From Rubrivivax sp. (lineage in GTDB: Bacteria; Pseudomonadota; Gammaproteobacteria; Burkholderiales; Burkholderiaceae_C), in contig SEFA01000041.1 of the NCBI GenBank assembly GCA_004210455.1, positions 1 to 55,054 of the forward strand: 55,054 bases of DNA, given 5' to 3'. The notes beneath the pieces are model-generated. The model made no database searches, was not told the DNA's origin, and saw only the letters and a program-made list of their open reading frames with translations. The position numbers and the translations under genes are program-made. Shown here in pieces: positions 7,469 through 17,546 of the stretch (the first letter of the stretch is position 1; each line of letters begins with the position of its first letter).

Positions 7469-8635
7469 ATGGATGCCGCACAGGAGGCACAGGGGAGGCG
7501 CACGATCCTGCTCGTCGACGACGAGGCGGCGCATCGCTATGCGCTGCGTCGCCGACTTGAGCTGGCCGGATTCGCCGTCATCGAGGCGCCGGACGGCACC
7601 GAGGCGCTCCGGCAGGCGGGGGCGGGCGGGGAGACCGGCGACGCCGGCGATGCGGTCATCGACGCGATCATCCTCGACGTCATGCTGCCCGACATCAGCG
7701 GCTTCGAGGTCTGCCGCCAGTTGCGCGCGTCGGCGTCGACCGCGTCGGTCCCCATCATCCATGTCTCCGGCATCCATGTCGCGGATCGGGACCTGGTCCA
7801 CGGGCTCGAAAGCGGCGCGGACGCCTACCTCACGCGGCCGGTCGAAGAGGACGTGCTGATCGCCAACCTGCATGCGCTGTTGCGGCGGCGCGACGTGCTG
7901 CGCGGGCTGTCCGACGAACTGGACCAGAAGCGGCTCGACGAGGAACGCGCGCGCGACCTGTTCCTCGCGATCCTCGGTCACGACCTGCGCAATCCGCTGG
8001 ACGCGATCTCGATGAGCAGCCAGTTGCTGGCCAAGGCGCCGCCGTCCGTCGATCTGACGCAGAAGCTGACCTCCCGCATCACGGCGGCGTCGCGACGCAT
8101 GACGCACATGCTCGACGACATCCAGGACTACGCCCGCAGCCGGCTCGGCGCCGACCTGCTGCTGCGGCGCACGCCGCAGCGCCTGGGGGCGCTGGCGTCC
8201 GCGGCGATCGACGAGGCGCGCGGCGCCAATCCCGGCCTGGTGATCGAACTGGTGCGGCAGTCTCCTGAGGACGGCTTGTGGGACGGCGAACGGCTCTCCC
8301 GCGTCATCGCCAACCTGCTGCGCAACGCCGTGCAGCACGGCGCCGAAGGTCGACCGATCGTCGTGAGGACGGGCGGTCACGCGGACCTGCGGACCCTGTC
8401 GGTCCGCAACGAAGGCCGGGCGATCCCGGACGAGGTGCGGCGCAGCCTCTTCGAACCGATGGTCCAGCGGACCACCGACGCGCCGGCTGCGAGCAACATG
8501 GGCCTGGGGCTCTTCGTGTGCCGCACCCTCGTGGAGGCGCACGGCGGACGCATCGCCGTCGAGACCGGCGAGGCAGGCACCGAGTTCCGCATCACCCTGC
8601 CGATGGTCGCGCCGGAAAAGCAGACGGCGCCCTGA
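7469..8635 (+). CDS. Hybrid receiver-histidine kinase, single protein
   Basis: This 388-residue protein has an N-terminal receiver domain (about residues 11-140, phospho-acceptor Asp near 70 in I-I-L-D-V-M-L-P-D) followed by a HisKA dimerisation domain (H-box G-H-D-L-R-N-P-L-D, His near 171) and an HATPase domain (N-box N-L-L-R-N-A-V-Q-H-G, G2-box G-L-G-L-F-V-C). It has no transmembrane segment and no PAS domain, so it is probably a cytosolic relay rather than a primary sensor. The usual receiver lysine of the K-P motif is replaced by arginine (L-T-R-P-V, near 123). GAGGA precedes the ATG. No dedicated partner regulator is adjacent. Confidence 0.88.
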   Translation: MDAAQEAQGRRTILLVDDEAAHRYALRRRLELAGFAVIEAPDGTEALRQAGAGGETGDAGDAVIDAIILDVMLPDISGFEVCRQLRASASTASVPIIHVSGIHVADRDLVHGLESGADAYLTRPVEEDVLIANLHALLRRRDVLRGLSDELDQKRLDEERARDLFLAILGHDLRNPLDAISMSSQLLAKAPPSVDLTQKLTSRITAASRRMTHMLDDIQDYARSRLGADLLLRRTPQRLGALASAAIDEARGANPGLVIELVRQSPEDGLWDGERLSRVIANLLRNAVQHGAEGRPIVVRTGGHADLRTLSVRNEGRAIPDEVRRSLFEPMVQRTTDAPAASNMGLGLFVCRTLVEAHGGRIAVETGEAGTEFRITLPMVAPEKQTAP

Positions 8636-8656
8636 CTTGCGTCGAGGGCGCCGTCT
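8622..8656. terminator. Bidirectional intrinsic terminator
   Basis: A perfect 12-bp stem pairs 8622-8633 (AGACGGCGCCCT) with 8645-8656. It is followed by TTGT on the plus strand and by GCTTTTCC on the minus strand. The kinase stop codon lies within it. It can serve both the kinase and the convergent cold-shock gene. Confidence 0.75.
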
Positions 8657-8714
8657 TGTCGTCATCGATGACGGGCATCGAGGACCGCGCGCCGCCGAGG
8701 CGGCGCGACGTCGA

Positions 8715-8927
8715 TCAGATCGTGCGGATGTTCGAAGCCTGCAGGCCCTTCGGGCCTTCCTTGGTTTCGAACTCGACCTTGGCGCCTTCGGCCAGGGTGC
8801 GGAAGCCGCCGTTGTTCTTGATTTCGCTGTGGTGGGCGAAGAGGTCCTTGGAGCCGTCGGTCGGGGTGATGAAGCCGAAGCCCTTGTCGTCGCTGAACCA
8901 CTTCACGGTGCCGGTCTGAGTCGTCAT
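8715..8927 (-). CDS. CspA-family cold-shock protein
   Basis: This 70-residue single OB-fold RNA/DNA chaperone has both nucleic-acid-binding motifs intact: RNP1 (K-G-F-G-F-I) and RNP2 (L-F-A-H-H-S). The W-F near residue 10 and the C-terminal [10 protein letters not shown] are family-typical. An AAAGGAA ribosome binding site precedes the ATG. The leader upstream is long (over 200 bases to the next gene), as is usual for temperature-responsive csp mRNAs, and contains a small hairpin at 9078-9099. Confidence 0.95.
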   Translation of the reverse strand: MTTQTGTVKWFSDDKGFGFITPTDGSKDLFAHHSEIKNNGGFRTLAEGAKVEFETKEGPKGLQASNIRTI

Positions 8928-9077
8928 GGTGTTTCCTTTTGGAATGAATGAACAGGAGAACCCGGCGCGCTGATGCGGGCCGGGACAGAAACACTCAAGA
9001 ACTTGCAGCGGGGGGGTGTTGCTGAAGCAGTCCGCTCGCGCGAGGGGCCCGGAGAAGGCCGGCGGCGGCTGCAGTAG

Positions 9078-9099
9078 AAGACCTCTGAAGAAAGGTCTT
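9078..9099 (-). promoter_or_regulatory. Stem-loop upstream of the cold-shock gene
   Basis: AAGACCT (9078-9084) pairs with AGGTCTT (9093-9099) around an eight-base loop, about 150 bases upstream of the csp start. It may be part of the structured 5' leader or a promoter-proximal operator. The two cannot be separated by eye. Confidence 0.3.
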
Positions 9100-9155
9100 G
9101 TGCGAATCTATCCGGCTAATGTAGCACGAATGGGCCCCTCCGAGGGCCCGTGTTC

Positions 9156-10166
9156 TCACTTCGACGCTTGATGGTCGCTGACGTGCTCGCTGAAGTGGTC
9201 GTTGACGTAGGGCATCGGGATCCAGCGATAGCCCTTGCCGTCGGCCTGCAGATGACCCACGCCCGGGAAGGCGACGTGGTCGCCGGCGACCCAGTAGCGG
9301 CCCTTCAGCGCATCGGCGAACGCCTGCTTGCGCGTGGCCGCCGCCGCCTTCGGATCGACGTCGAAGGCGACCGTCACGTCGGGTCTCGGGAGTTGGACAT
9401 CGGCCACGTGGAGCAGGTCGCCCCAGAAGACCAGCTTTTCGCCCTGGCTCTCCAGCACATAGAAGCTGTGGCCCGGCGTATGACCGGGCGCCGGCAGCGA
9501 GCGGATGCCGGGAAAGAGCGCGGTCCCGCCGCTGAAGGTTTTCACGCGGCCGGCATCGACGTAGGGCTGCACCTTCGCCGCGGCCTGGTCGAAGTAGACC
9601 TTCAGCGCCTGCGGCGCGCGGTCCCGCTGGCCGGCGCCCAGCCAGTAGTCGAGCTCCTTGCGCTCCAGGTGAAGCGTCGCGTTCGGGAACACCAGGCGCG
9701 ACCCGTCCATCAGGCCGCCGGTGTGGTCGGTGTGGATGTGGGTGATGAGGATGTCGGTGATCTGCTCAGGCGCGTAGCCGGCGCCCTTGAGACTCGCGCT
9801 GATCTTGTTCAGCCTGGGGCCGTAGAGCTCGCCGGTGCCGGCGTCGATCATCACCAGCCGGTCGCCGGCCTTGATCAGGAAGGCGTTGATCGAGGCTTCG
9901 ACCTCGGTGCCCTGGTAGGTGCTGGCGAGGCGCGACGCGACCTCGTCGGCGCTGATGCCCTTCAACACCTGCTGCGCCGGGATGGGCAACGTGCCGTCCG
10001 ACAGCGCGATCACTTCGAACGCGCCGATCTTGAAGTGCTGGTAGCCCGCCTGGAGGTGGCTGAGCTTGGGGGCGTCGGCGGCGCCCTCCGCATGGACGGC
10101 CGGCGCCACGGCGGCAAAGGCGGCGGCGATCGCCAGGGTCAGGGTGAGGAGAGAGCGATTCATCAT
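9156..10166 (-). CDS. Exported metallo-beta-lactamase-fold hydrolase
   Basis: This 336-residue protein has a Sec signal peptide (hydrophobic stretch in the first 26 residues, cleavage near A-V-H-A). The MBL-fold zinc motif is H-I-H-T-D-H, with later ligands in P-G-H-T-P-G-H and F-W-G-D. The layout resembles periplasmic MBL hydrolases and lactonase-like enzymes; beta-lactam or homoserine-lactone substrates are possible but cannot be claimed. Its start (ATGATG) overlaps the stop of the GST gene by four bases, so the pair is probably translationally coupled. Confidence 0.88.
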   Translation of the reverse strand: MMNRSLLTLTLAIAAAFAAVAPAVHAEGAADAPKLSHLQAGYQHFKIGAFEVIALSDGTLPIPAQQVLKGISADEVASRLASTYQGTEVEASINAFLIKAGDRLVMIDAGTGELYGPRLNKISASLKGAGYAPEQITDILITHIHTDHTGGLMDGSRLVFPNATLHLERKELDYWLGAGQRDRAPQALKVYFDQAAAKVQPYVDAGRVKTFSGGTALFPGIRSLPAPGHTPGHSFYVLESQGEKLVFWGDLLHVADVQLPRPDVTVAFDVDPKAAAATRKQAFADALKGRYWVAGDHVAFPGVGHLQADGKGYRWIPMPYVNDHFSEHVSDHQASK

Positions 10167-10918
10167 GGTTGCGTGGTGGGTGTGGACGGTGTGGACGATG
10201 TGGTCGGTGAGGACCGTGTGGACGGTGCGGTGGTCGGAAGACCGTGGGTGAACAGGCTGGCGCGCGTCTGCGCGTCGGTGTCCTGCTTGAAGTCGAAGCG
10301 CGCCGGCAGCGCGGCGACGCGTTGCGCGGCGGGACGCTCGTTGATCTCGTGGAAGAGCCGCGCGACGTTCGGATACCGCGACCAGGCGTCCTGGCCGAGC
10401 AGGTACTGCAGCCCGCGGCACCAGCCCCACAGGGCCATGTCCACGATCGAGTACTCGGCGCCGGTCAGGTAGCGGCGCGTGGCCAGGCGCGCCTCGACGA
10501 TGGCCCAGTGCCGATCCGCCCCGAAGCGGTAGCGATGCGCGCCGTAGGCCTCGTCGGCCGGAGCGTAGTGGGTGAAGTGGATCGCCTGACCGGTGAACGG
10601 GCCGATGCCCGAGGCGATGAACATCAGCCAGGACAGCAGCTCCGCCTGGCCGGCCTCGGACGGATCGCCGTTGAAACGCCCGGTCCTGCGGGCGAGGTGC
10701 AGCAGGATCGCCGAGCTATCAAAGATCGCGATGCCTTGATCCACGAGGGCGGGCACCTTGCCGTTCGGATTGACGGCGCGGAAGGCGTCGCCGTGCTGCT
10801 CGCCCCTGGCGATGTCGACGGGCAGAAGCCGGTAGTCAAGACCGCTTTCCTCCAGGAATAATGCGACCTTCGACGGATTCGGTGTCGGGTGGTAGTAGAA
10901 ATCGATGCTGGACGACAT
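10163..10918 (-). CDS. Glutathione S-transferase family protein
   Basis: This 251-residue protein has an N-terminal thioredoxin-fold domain (about residues 3-80, with N-G-K-V-P-A-L-V and the D-S-S-A-I glutathione-binding segment) and a helical C-terminal domain. After the usual GST end it continues with a Thr/Ser/Pro-rich tail of about 25 residues, encoded by a short GTGTGGAC-type repeat. The start is the ATG at 10918 with GGAG upstream. It is cotranscribed with the MBL hydrolase and divergent from a LysR gene that could regulate both. Confidence 0.88.
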   Translation of the reverse strand: MSSSIDFYYHPTPNPSKVALFLEESGLDYRLLPVDIARGEQHGDAFRAVNPNGKVPALVDQGIAIFDSSAILLHLARRTGRFNGDPSEAGQAELLSWLMFIASGIGPFTGQAIHFTHYAPADEAYGAHRYRFGADRHWAIVEARLATRRYLTGAEYSIVDMALWGWCRGLQYLLGQDAWSRYPNVARLFHEINERPAAQRVAALPARFDFKQDTDAQTRASLFTHGLPTTAPSTRSSPTTSSTPSTPTTQP

Positions 10919-11016
10919 GAACACTCCGGAGTGGTTCTGGCTTCAAGGGAAGCGAAGCGTAGGACCGGAGAGGCCTCGGGTGTGAGTCGTCAGAGTCGAT
11001 GGGAGGTATCGGAATC

Positions 11017-11919
11017 GTGGATATGAGACGTTCGGATCTGCATCTGCTGATCTCGCTGGACACGCTGCTCGACGAGCTCAACGTGACGCGGGCCGCGCAG
11101 CGCATGCACATCAGCCAGCCGACCTTGTCGGGGCATCTGGCCAAGCTGCGCGAGCTGTTCCAGGACCCGCTGCTGGTGCCGTCGGAGACCGGCCGCGGCA
11201 TGGTGGCGACGGAGCGCGCGCTGGCCTTGCGGCCCGCGCTGGCGCAGGCGCTCTCGCAGTTGCGCGAGGCGGTCGCGCAGCCCCACGACTTCGATCCGGC
11301 GACGTCGGCGCGGACCTTCACCGTGGCGGCCAACGACAGTGTGTTCACCATCCTGGCGCTGGACGTGATGGCCGAGGTGATGCGCCACGGCAATCCCGAT
11401 CTGAAGATGGCCGTCGTGCCGGCCTACGACACCGGGCTGGTCGAGCGCATGGCGCGCGGCGAGGTCGATCTGTTCCTCGGCGACATCGACAAGGTGCCGG
11501 AATCGTTGAAGGCGAGGTTCCTGCTGAGCGCCGACTTCGCGTTGGCGCAGCGCCGCGGTCATCCGCGCGGGCGCAGACCGCCGAAGCTCGATGAATACTG
11601 CGATCTCGGCCACGTCATCGTGTCCGCGAGGGGCGAGTTCTCATCGCCCGTCGACGAGGTGCTGGCCAAGCTCGGCCGGCACCGCCGCGTCACCGCGGCG
11701 GTGCCCAGCTACAACCAGGTCGCGCTGGTGCTGTCGCAGACGGACCTCGTCACGACGCTGCCGCGACAGCTGCTGCAGCGCTACGAGTCCTTCGTCGAGC
11801 TGCTCGAACTCCCCTTCGAGCTGGCGCCGTTCCGGCTCGCGATGGCGTGGCACCCGCGATCGCAGAACGACGCCGGCGGGAAGTGGCTGCGCGATTGCTT
11901 CACTGCGGCCGGTAAGTGA
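11017..11919 (+). CDS. LysR-family transcriptional regulator
   Basis: This protein of about 300 residues has an N-terminal winged HTH (N-V-T-R-A-A-Q-R-M-H-I-S-Q-P-T-L-S-G-H-L) and a substrate-binding domain resembling NodD/LeuO-type LysR proteins. A GGGAGG at 11001-11006 best supports the GTG at 11017; an ATG at 11023 is an alternative. It is divergent from the GST-MBL pair, the usual arrangement for a LysR regulator and its target. Its 3' end overlaps the convergent M28 gene by 20 bases. Confidence 0.9.
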   Translation: MDMRRSDLHLLISLDTLLDELNVTRAAQRMHISQPTLSGHLAKLRELFQDPLLVPSETGRGMVATERALALRPALAQALSQLREAVAQPHDFDPATSARTFTVAANDSVFTILALDVMAEVMRHGNPDLKMAVVPAYDTGLVERMARGEVDLFLGDIDKVPESLKARFLLSADFALAQRRGHPRGRRPPKLDEYCDLGHVIVSARGEFSSPVDEVLAKLGRHRRVTAAVPSYNQVALVLSQTDLVTTLPRQLLQRYESFVELLELPFELAPFRLAMAWHPRSQNDAGGKWLRDCFTAAGK

Positions 11920-13486
11920 CCTTCAGCTGATAGTTCCCCGCCGAGTACCCGTACACCAGCACGTACACGTCGCCGTTGGCCGTCATGGCCACGGTGCAGG
12001 TCTCGGCAGCCGACGAGCCGTTGGAGCGGCAGGTGTAGGTCGACGTCGTCGGCACCGCGCTCTTGCGGACGTAGAGGTCGATGTCGCCGGTGCCGGTCGT
12101 GCTCGCGGCGAGGCTGCCGCCGTTGGCGACCTTGAACGGGCCGAAGCTCTTGCTCGCGCCGCGCGCCAGGCTGCCGCTGAAGTTCTCCGTCTTGTCCGTC
12201 GGCGGCGGCGTGCCGGGGCCGTCGCTGCCGAGTTCCACCGCATACGCCGCGGCCATGCGCGCGAACTTCAGCGCGTGGTCGGCCTGGCTGCCCATGTTGG
12301 CGTAGGTGTCGTTGGCCGTGTGGATGTACGGGTTGTCCGCGCTGAAACTCGACTCGAAGGGCATGCTCGCGAAAAAGCCCTTGGCGTTCCACGACGCATG
12401 GTCCGAGCAGGCGTAGCCGCAACGGTCCGTCCCCACGCGCAGCGTCGGCAGGTAGGTCGCGATCACGTTCGTCAGGAAGGTGTTCTGCGCGCTGTCGGTG
12501 TAGTCGGTGAAGATGTAGATGTCGTTGGCCGCGCCCTTGTAGTTGGTCATGTCCAGCTGCAGCACGCCCACCACGTTGGTGTTGGCCGCGGCGAAGCTGT
12601 TGGCGATCTCCTGCGAGCCGCGCAGGCCGACTTCCTCGGCCGCATAGGCCATCAGCTTGATGGTCCGCCGCGGCTTGTAGTTCGCCTGCACCAGCGCGCG
12701 CAGGACCTCGGTCAGGCTGGCCACGCCGGAGGCGTCGTCGTCGGCGCCCGGTGCGCGCATGGTCTCGCCCGAGCCGCCCGACTGGTTGATCGAATCCAGG
12801 TGCGCGCCCATCACGACCACTTCGCTGCCGTTGTCGCTGCCCTGGATCGTCGCGATCACCGACTTCTGCGCCCAGCCCGAATGGGTGAACTGCTCGACGG
12901 TGATGTCGCTGCGTCCGGCGCCCAGCGTCGTCCACTTCTGCTTGAGCCAGTTGGACGCGGCGACGCCGCTCGTGCTCGTGTAATAGCGGTTGATGTTGGC
13001 CGACAGGTCCACGATGGTCTGGCCGATGTTGCTGGCCTGCATCTGCGACAGGATGGGCGTCACGACGGCCTGCTGGTCGATCGTGTAGCTGGGTCGCGTC
13101 GCGACCAGCGCGGCGGCCAGCTGCTGCGAGGCGAGCGGCGTGCTGTGACGCTGCAGCGAGGCCAGGCCGGCTTCGCGGCTCGGGTGGTACATGTAGCCGC
13201 CGCAGCGGCGCAGCTCCTCGTGGATCGAGTGGCTCAGCGAGGCGAGCACGTCCTCGTCGACCTCGACCAGATGGATGCCCTCTGGCCTGGCGGCGAAGGA
13301 CTGCGCCGACGCGTCCTGCGCGGCGTCGGCCTTGACGCTGGCCACGGCGCGCGCGGCCGGACGGTGCTTCTGCAACTGGGTCAGCGCGGCGTCGCCGAGG
13401 CTGATCCAGACCTTGTCGCCCGCGTAGGCGGGGGTGAGCGCGGCCAGGCCGACGCACACCGCGGTGATGGTGAGGAATGAACGCAT
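11900..13486 (-). CDS. Secreted M28 aminopeptidase with PPC domain
   Basis: This 528-residue protein starts with a Sec signal peptide (ending about P-A-Y-A, residue 22), followed by a pro-region. The M28 catalytic domain has the co-catalytic zinc ligands in order: G-A-H-L-D-S, G-A-D-D-D-A-S-G, A-E-E-V-G, L-D-M-T and H-T-A-N-D-T. It resembles Vibrio/Aeromonas leucyl aminopeptidases. A C-terminal pre-peptidase (PPC) domain (about 430-525) follows a Gly/Pro linker and is usually removed after export. It lies on the same strand as the M4 protease upstream, so the two may act together to degrade extracellular protein. Confidence 0.93.
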   Translation of the reverse strand: MRSFLTITAVCVGLAALTPAYAGDKVWISLGDAALTQLQKHRPAARAVASVKADAAQDASAQSFAARPEGIHLVEVDEDVLASLSHSIHEELRRCGGYMYHPSREAGLASLQRHSTPLASQQLAAALVATRPSYTIDQQAVVTPILSQMQASNIGQTIVDLSANINRYYTSTSGVAASNWLKQKWTTLGAGRSDITVEQFTHSGWAQKSVIATIQGSDNGSEVVVMGAHLDSINQSGGSGETMRAPGADDDASGVASLTEVLRALVQANYKPRRTIKLMAYAAEEVGLRGSQEIANSFAAANTNVVGVLQLDMTNYKGAANDIYIFTDYTDSAQNTFLTNVIATYLPTLRVGTDRCGYACSDHASWNAKGFFASMPFESSFSADNPYIHTANDTYANMGSQADHALKFARMAAAYAVELGSDGPGTPPPTDKTENFSGSLARGASKSFGPFKVANGGSLAASTTGTGDIDLYVRKSAVPTTSTYTCRSNGSSAAETCTVAMTANGDVYVLVYGYSAGNYQLKVTYRPQ

Positions 13487-13523
13487 GGGTGTTCTCTCCG
13501 GAATCGTTCCAGGAATGGCGAAG

Positions 13524-13552
13524 CCGGCGCGCCGCGCGGGGCGGCGCGCCGG
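13524..13552. terminator. GC-rich hairpin between the two secreted-protease genes
   Basis: A perfect 12-bp stem (13524-13535 with 13541-13552) closes a five-base loop. It lies 28 bases past the M4 stop, and no T-tract follows on the minus strand. It may stabilise the upstream mRNA or reduce read-through into the M28 gene. Confidence 0.5.
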
Positions 13553-13579
13553 ATCGATCAGACGGGGGTCAGCCGATGA

Positions 13580-15809
<2,230 letters not shown>

Positions 15810-17495
15810 ATGACCGCCATGGAGACCCGTCGCCCGCGCACGCATGACGTCGACAACCAGGTCGACGAACTCAACGACTACTCGCTGCTCGAGACCGATC
15901 CAGCGTTGCAGGAGGCGCTCGCGCGCGTCGGTGCCGAGGCCTTCATGCCCGGCCTGAGCGCGTATGCCGAGGAGCTCGGTCGCGCAGAGACTTTCGCCGT
16001 CGCCGAGCGCATCAACCGCGTCACACCGGTGCTGGACAGCTTCGACAAGCGCGGCCGGCGCATCGATCGGGTCGAGTTCGACGCCGGCTGGCATCAACTG
16101 CTGACGATGTACCGGCAGGCGGATCTGGTCGCCATGCCGTTCCGCGACGAGCGCCCCGGCCGGTGGACCGCGTGGGCCGCGGGCTTCTACCTGCACGGGC
16201 AGGTCGAGGCCGGCACGCTCTGCCCCGCGACGATGACGCAGGCGAGCATCCCCGTCCTGCGCCGCGAGCCGCAGTTATGGGATGCGCTGCGCGAACAGCT
16301 CTTCAGCACGGAGTACGACGGGCGGGACCTGCCCCTCGCGCAGAAGCGCTCGATCTGGCTCGGCATGGGGATGACGGAGAAGCAGGGCGGTTCCGACGTG
16401 CGCGCCAACACGACCCGCGCCGAGCCGGTCGCGCACGCCGGCAGTGGCAGCGGCGGCGGTCGCGGCGGCGAGTACCGGATCACGGGACACAAGTGGTTCT
16501 TCTCGGCGCCGATGTGCGACGCACACCTGGTCGTCGCCAAGACGCCCGACGGCGCGCCGGGCTGCTTCTTCGTGCCGCGCTGGCGGCCCGACGGGACAAA
16601 GAACGCCGTCGACGTGCAGCGACTGAAGGACAAGGTCGGGAACCGCAGCAACAGCAGCTCCGAGGTCGAGTTCCAGGACGCCTACGGCGTGCTGATGGGG
16701 GAGGAGGGCCGAGGCATCCCGACCATCATCGAGATGGCCACCTACACGCGGCTGAACTGCGTCGTCGGCAGCGCCGCGATGCTGCGGCAGGCGCTGGTCC
16801 AGGCGTTGCATTACACGCGGCATCGCCGGGCTTTCGGCAAGCGGCTCGTGGAACAGCCGCTGATGCGCGCGGTGCTCGCCGACCTCGCGCTTGAGAGCGA
16901 GGCCGCGATGCAGCTGAGTCTTCGCCTGGCGCACGCGTTCGAGCACCAGGACGATCCGCGCGAGCGCACCTGGATGCGGCTGGTCACGCCCGTGGCGAAG
17001 TTCTGGGTCTGCAAGCGCGCGGTGGAGCTCACTGGCGAGGCCATGGAAGTCCTGGGGGGCAACGGCTACATCGATGACGGCATCATGGGCCGGCTGTATC
17101 GCGAAGCCCCCGTCAATTCGATCTGGGAAGGCTCGGGCAATGTGATGTGCCTGGACGTGATGCGCGCCGTCGCACGCGATCCGCAGGCCTTCCTGGCGTT
17201 GCTGGACGGCTTCGAGGGGGACCTTGGCGAGGACCGGGCGTCGCGTGCCGGACTCGATGCGCTGCGCGGGCTGCTCTCGACGCCGCCCGATCAGCAGGAA
17301 GCGCTCGGCCGTCGTCTGGCGTGCCGGTTGGTGCTGCTCGCGCAGGCGGCGCTGCTGCGCCGGCATTCACCCGGGTCCCTCGCCGAGGCGTTCATCGCCA
17401 GCCGGTTCGATCCGCAATGGGGCGCCGTCGCCGGGGCGCTCGACACGCGCGGCCTCGACGTCGACAGCCTGTTGCAGAGAGCCTTCCCCGCGTGA
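15810..17495 (+). CDS. aidB: AidB-like acyl-CoA dehydrogenase
   Basis: This 561-residue flavoprotein has the acyl-CoA dehydrogenase fold with features of the AidB branch: extra N-terminal length, M-T-E-K-Q-G-G-S-D-V-R for flavin/substrate contact, and I-W-E-G-S-G-N-V-M-C-L-D-V near the C-terminal part. AidB in E. coli belongs to the adaptive response to alkylating agents and binds DNA. Whether this copy does either cannot be read here, and a fatty-acyl role is possible. The ATG at 15810 has AGGAG seven bases upstream. Tex follows after 51 bases. Confidence 0.85.
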   Translation: MTAMETRRPRTHDVDNQVDELNDYSLLETDPALQEALARVGAEAFMPGLSAYAEELGRAETFAVAERINRVTPVLDSFDKRGRRIDRVEFDAGWHQLLTMYRQADLVAMPFRDERPGRWTAWAAGFYLHGQVEAGTLCPATMTQASIPVLRREPQLWDALREQLFSTEYDGRDLPLAQKRSIWLGMGMTEKQGGSDVRANTTRAEPVAHAGSGSGGGRGGEYRITGHKWFFSAPMCDAHLVVAKTPDGAPGCFFVPRWRPDGTKNAVDVQRLKDKVGNRSNSSSEVEFQDAYGVLMGEEGRGIPTIIEMATYTRLNCVVGSAAMLRQALVQALHYTRHRRAFGKRLVEQPLMRAVLADLALESEAAMQLSLRLAHAFEHQDDPRERTWMRLVTPVAKFWVCKRAVELTGEAMEVLGGNGYIDDGIMGRLYREAPVNSIWEGSGNVMCLDVMRAVARDPQAFLALLDGFEGDLGEDRASRAGLDALRGLLSTPPDQQEALGRRLACRLVLLAQAALLRRHSPGSLAEAFIASRFDPQWGAVAGALDTRGLDVDSLLQRAFPA

Positions 17496-17546
17496 CCTAA
17501 ACTTGCCCGCTTTCGTTGCTCTCTGGGCCCTGGGCCCGTCGCTGTT

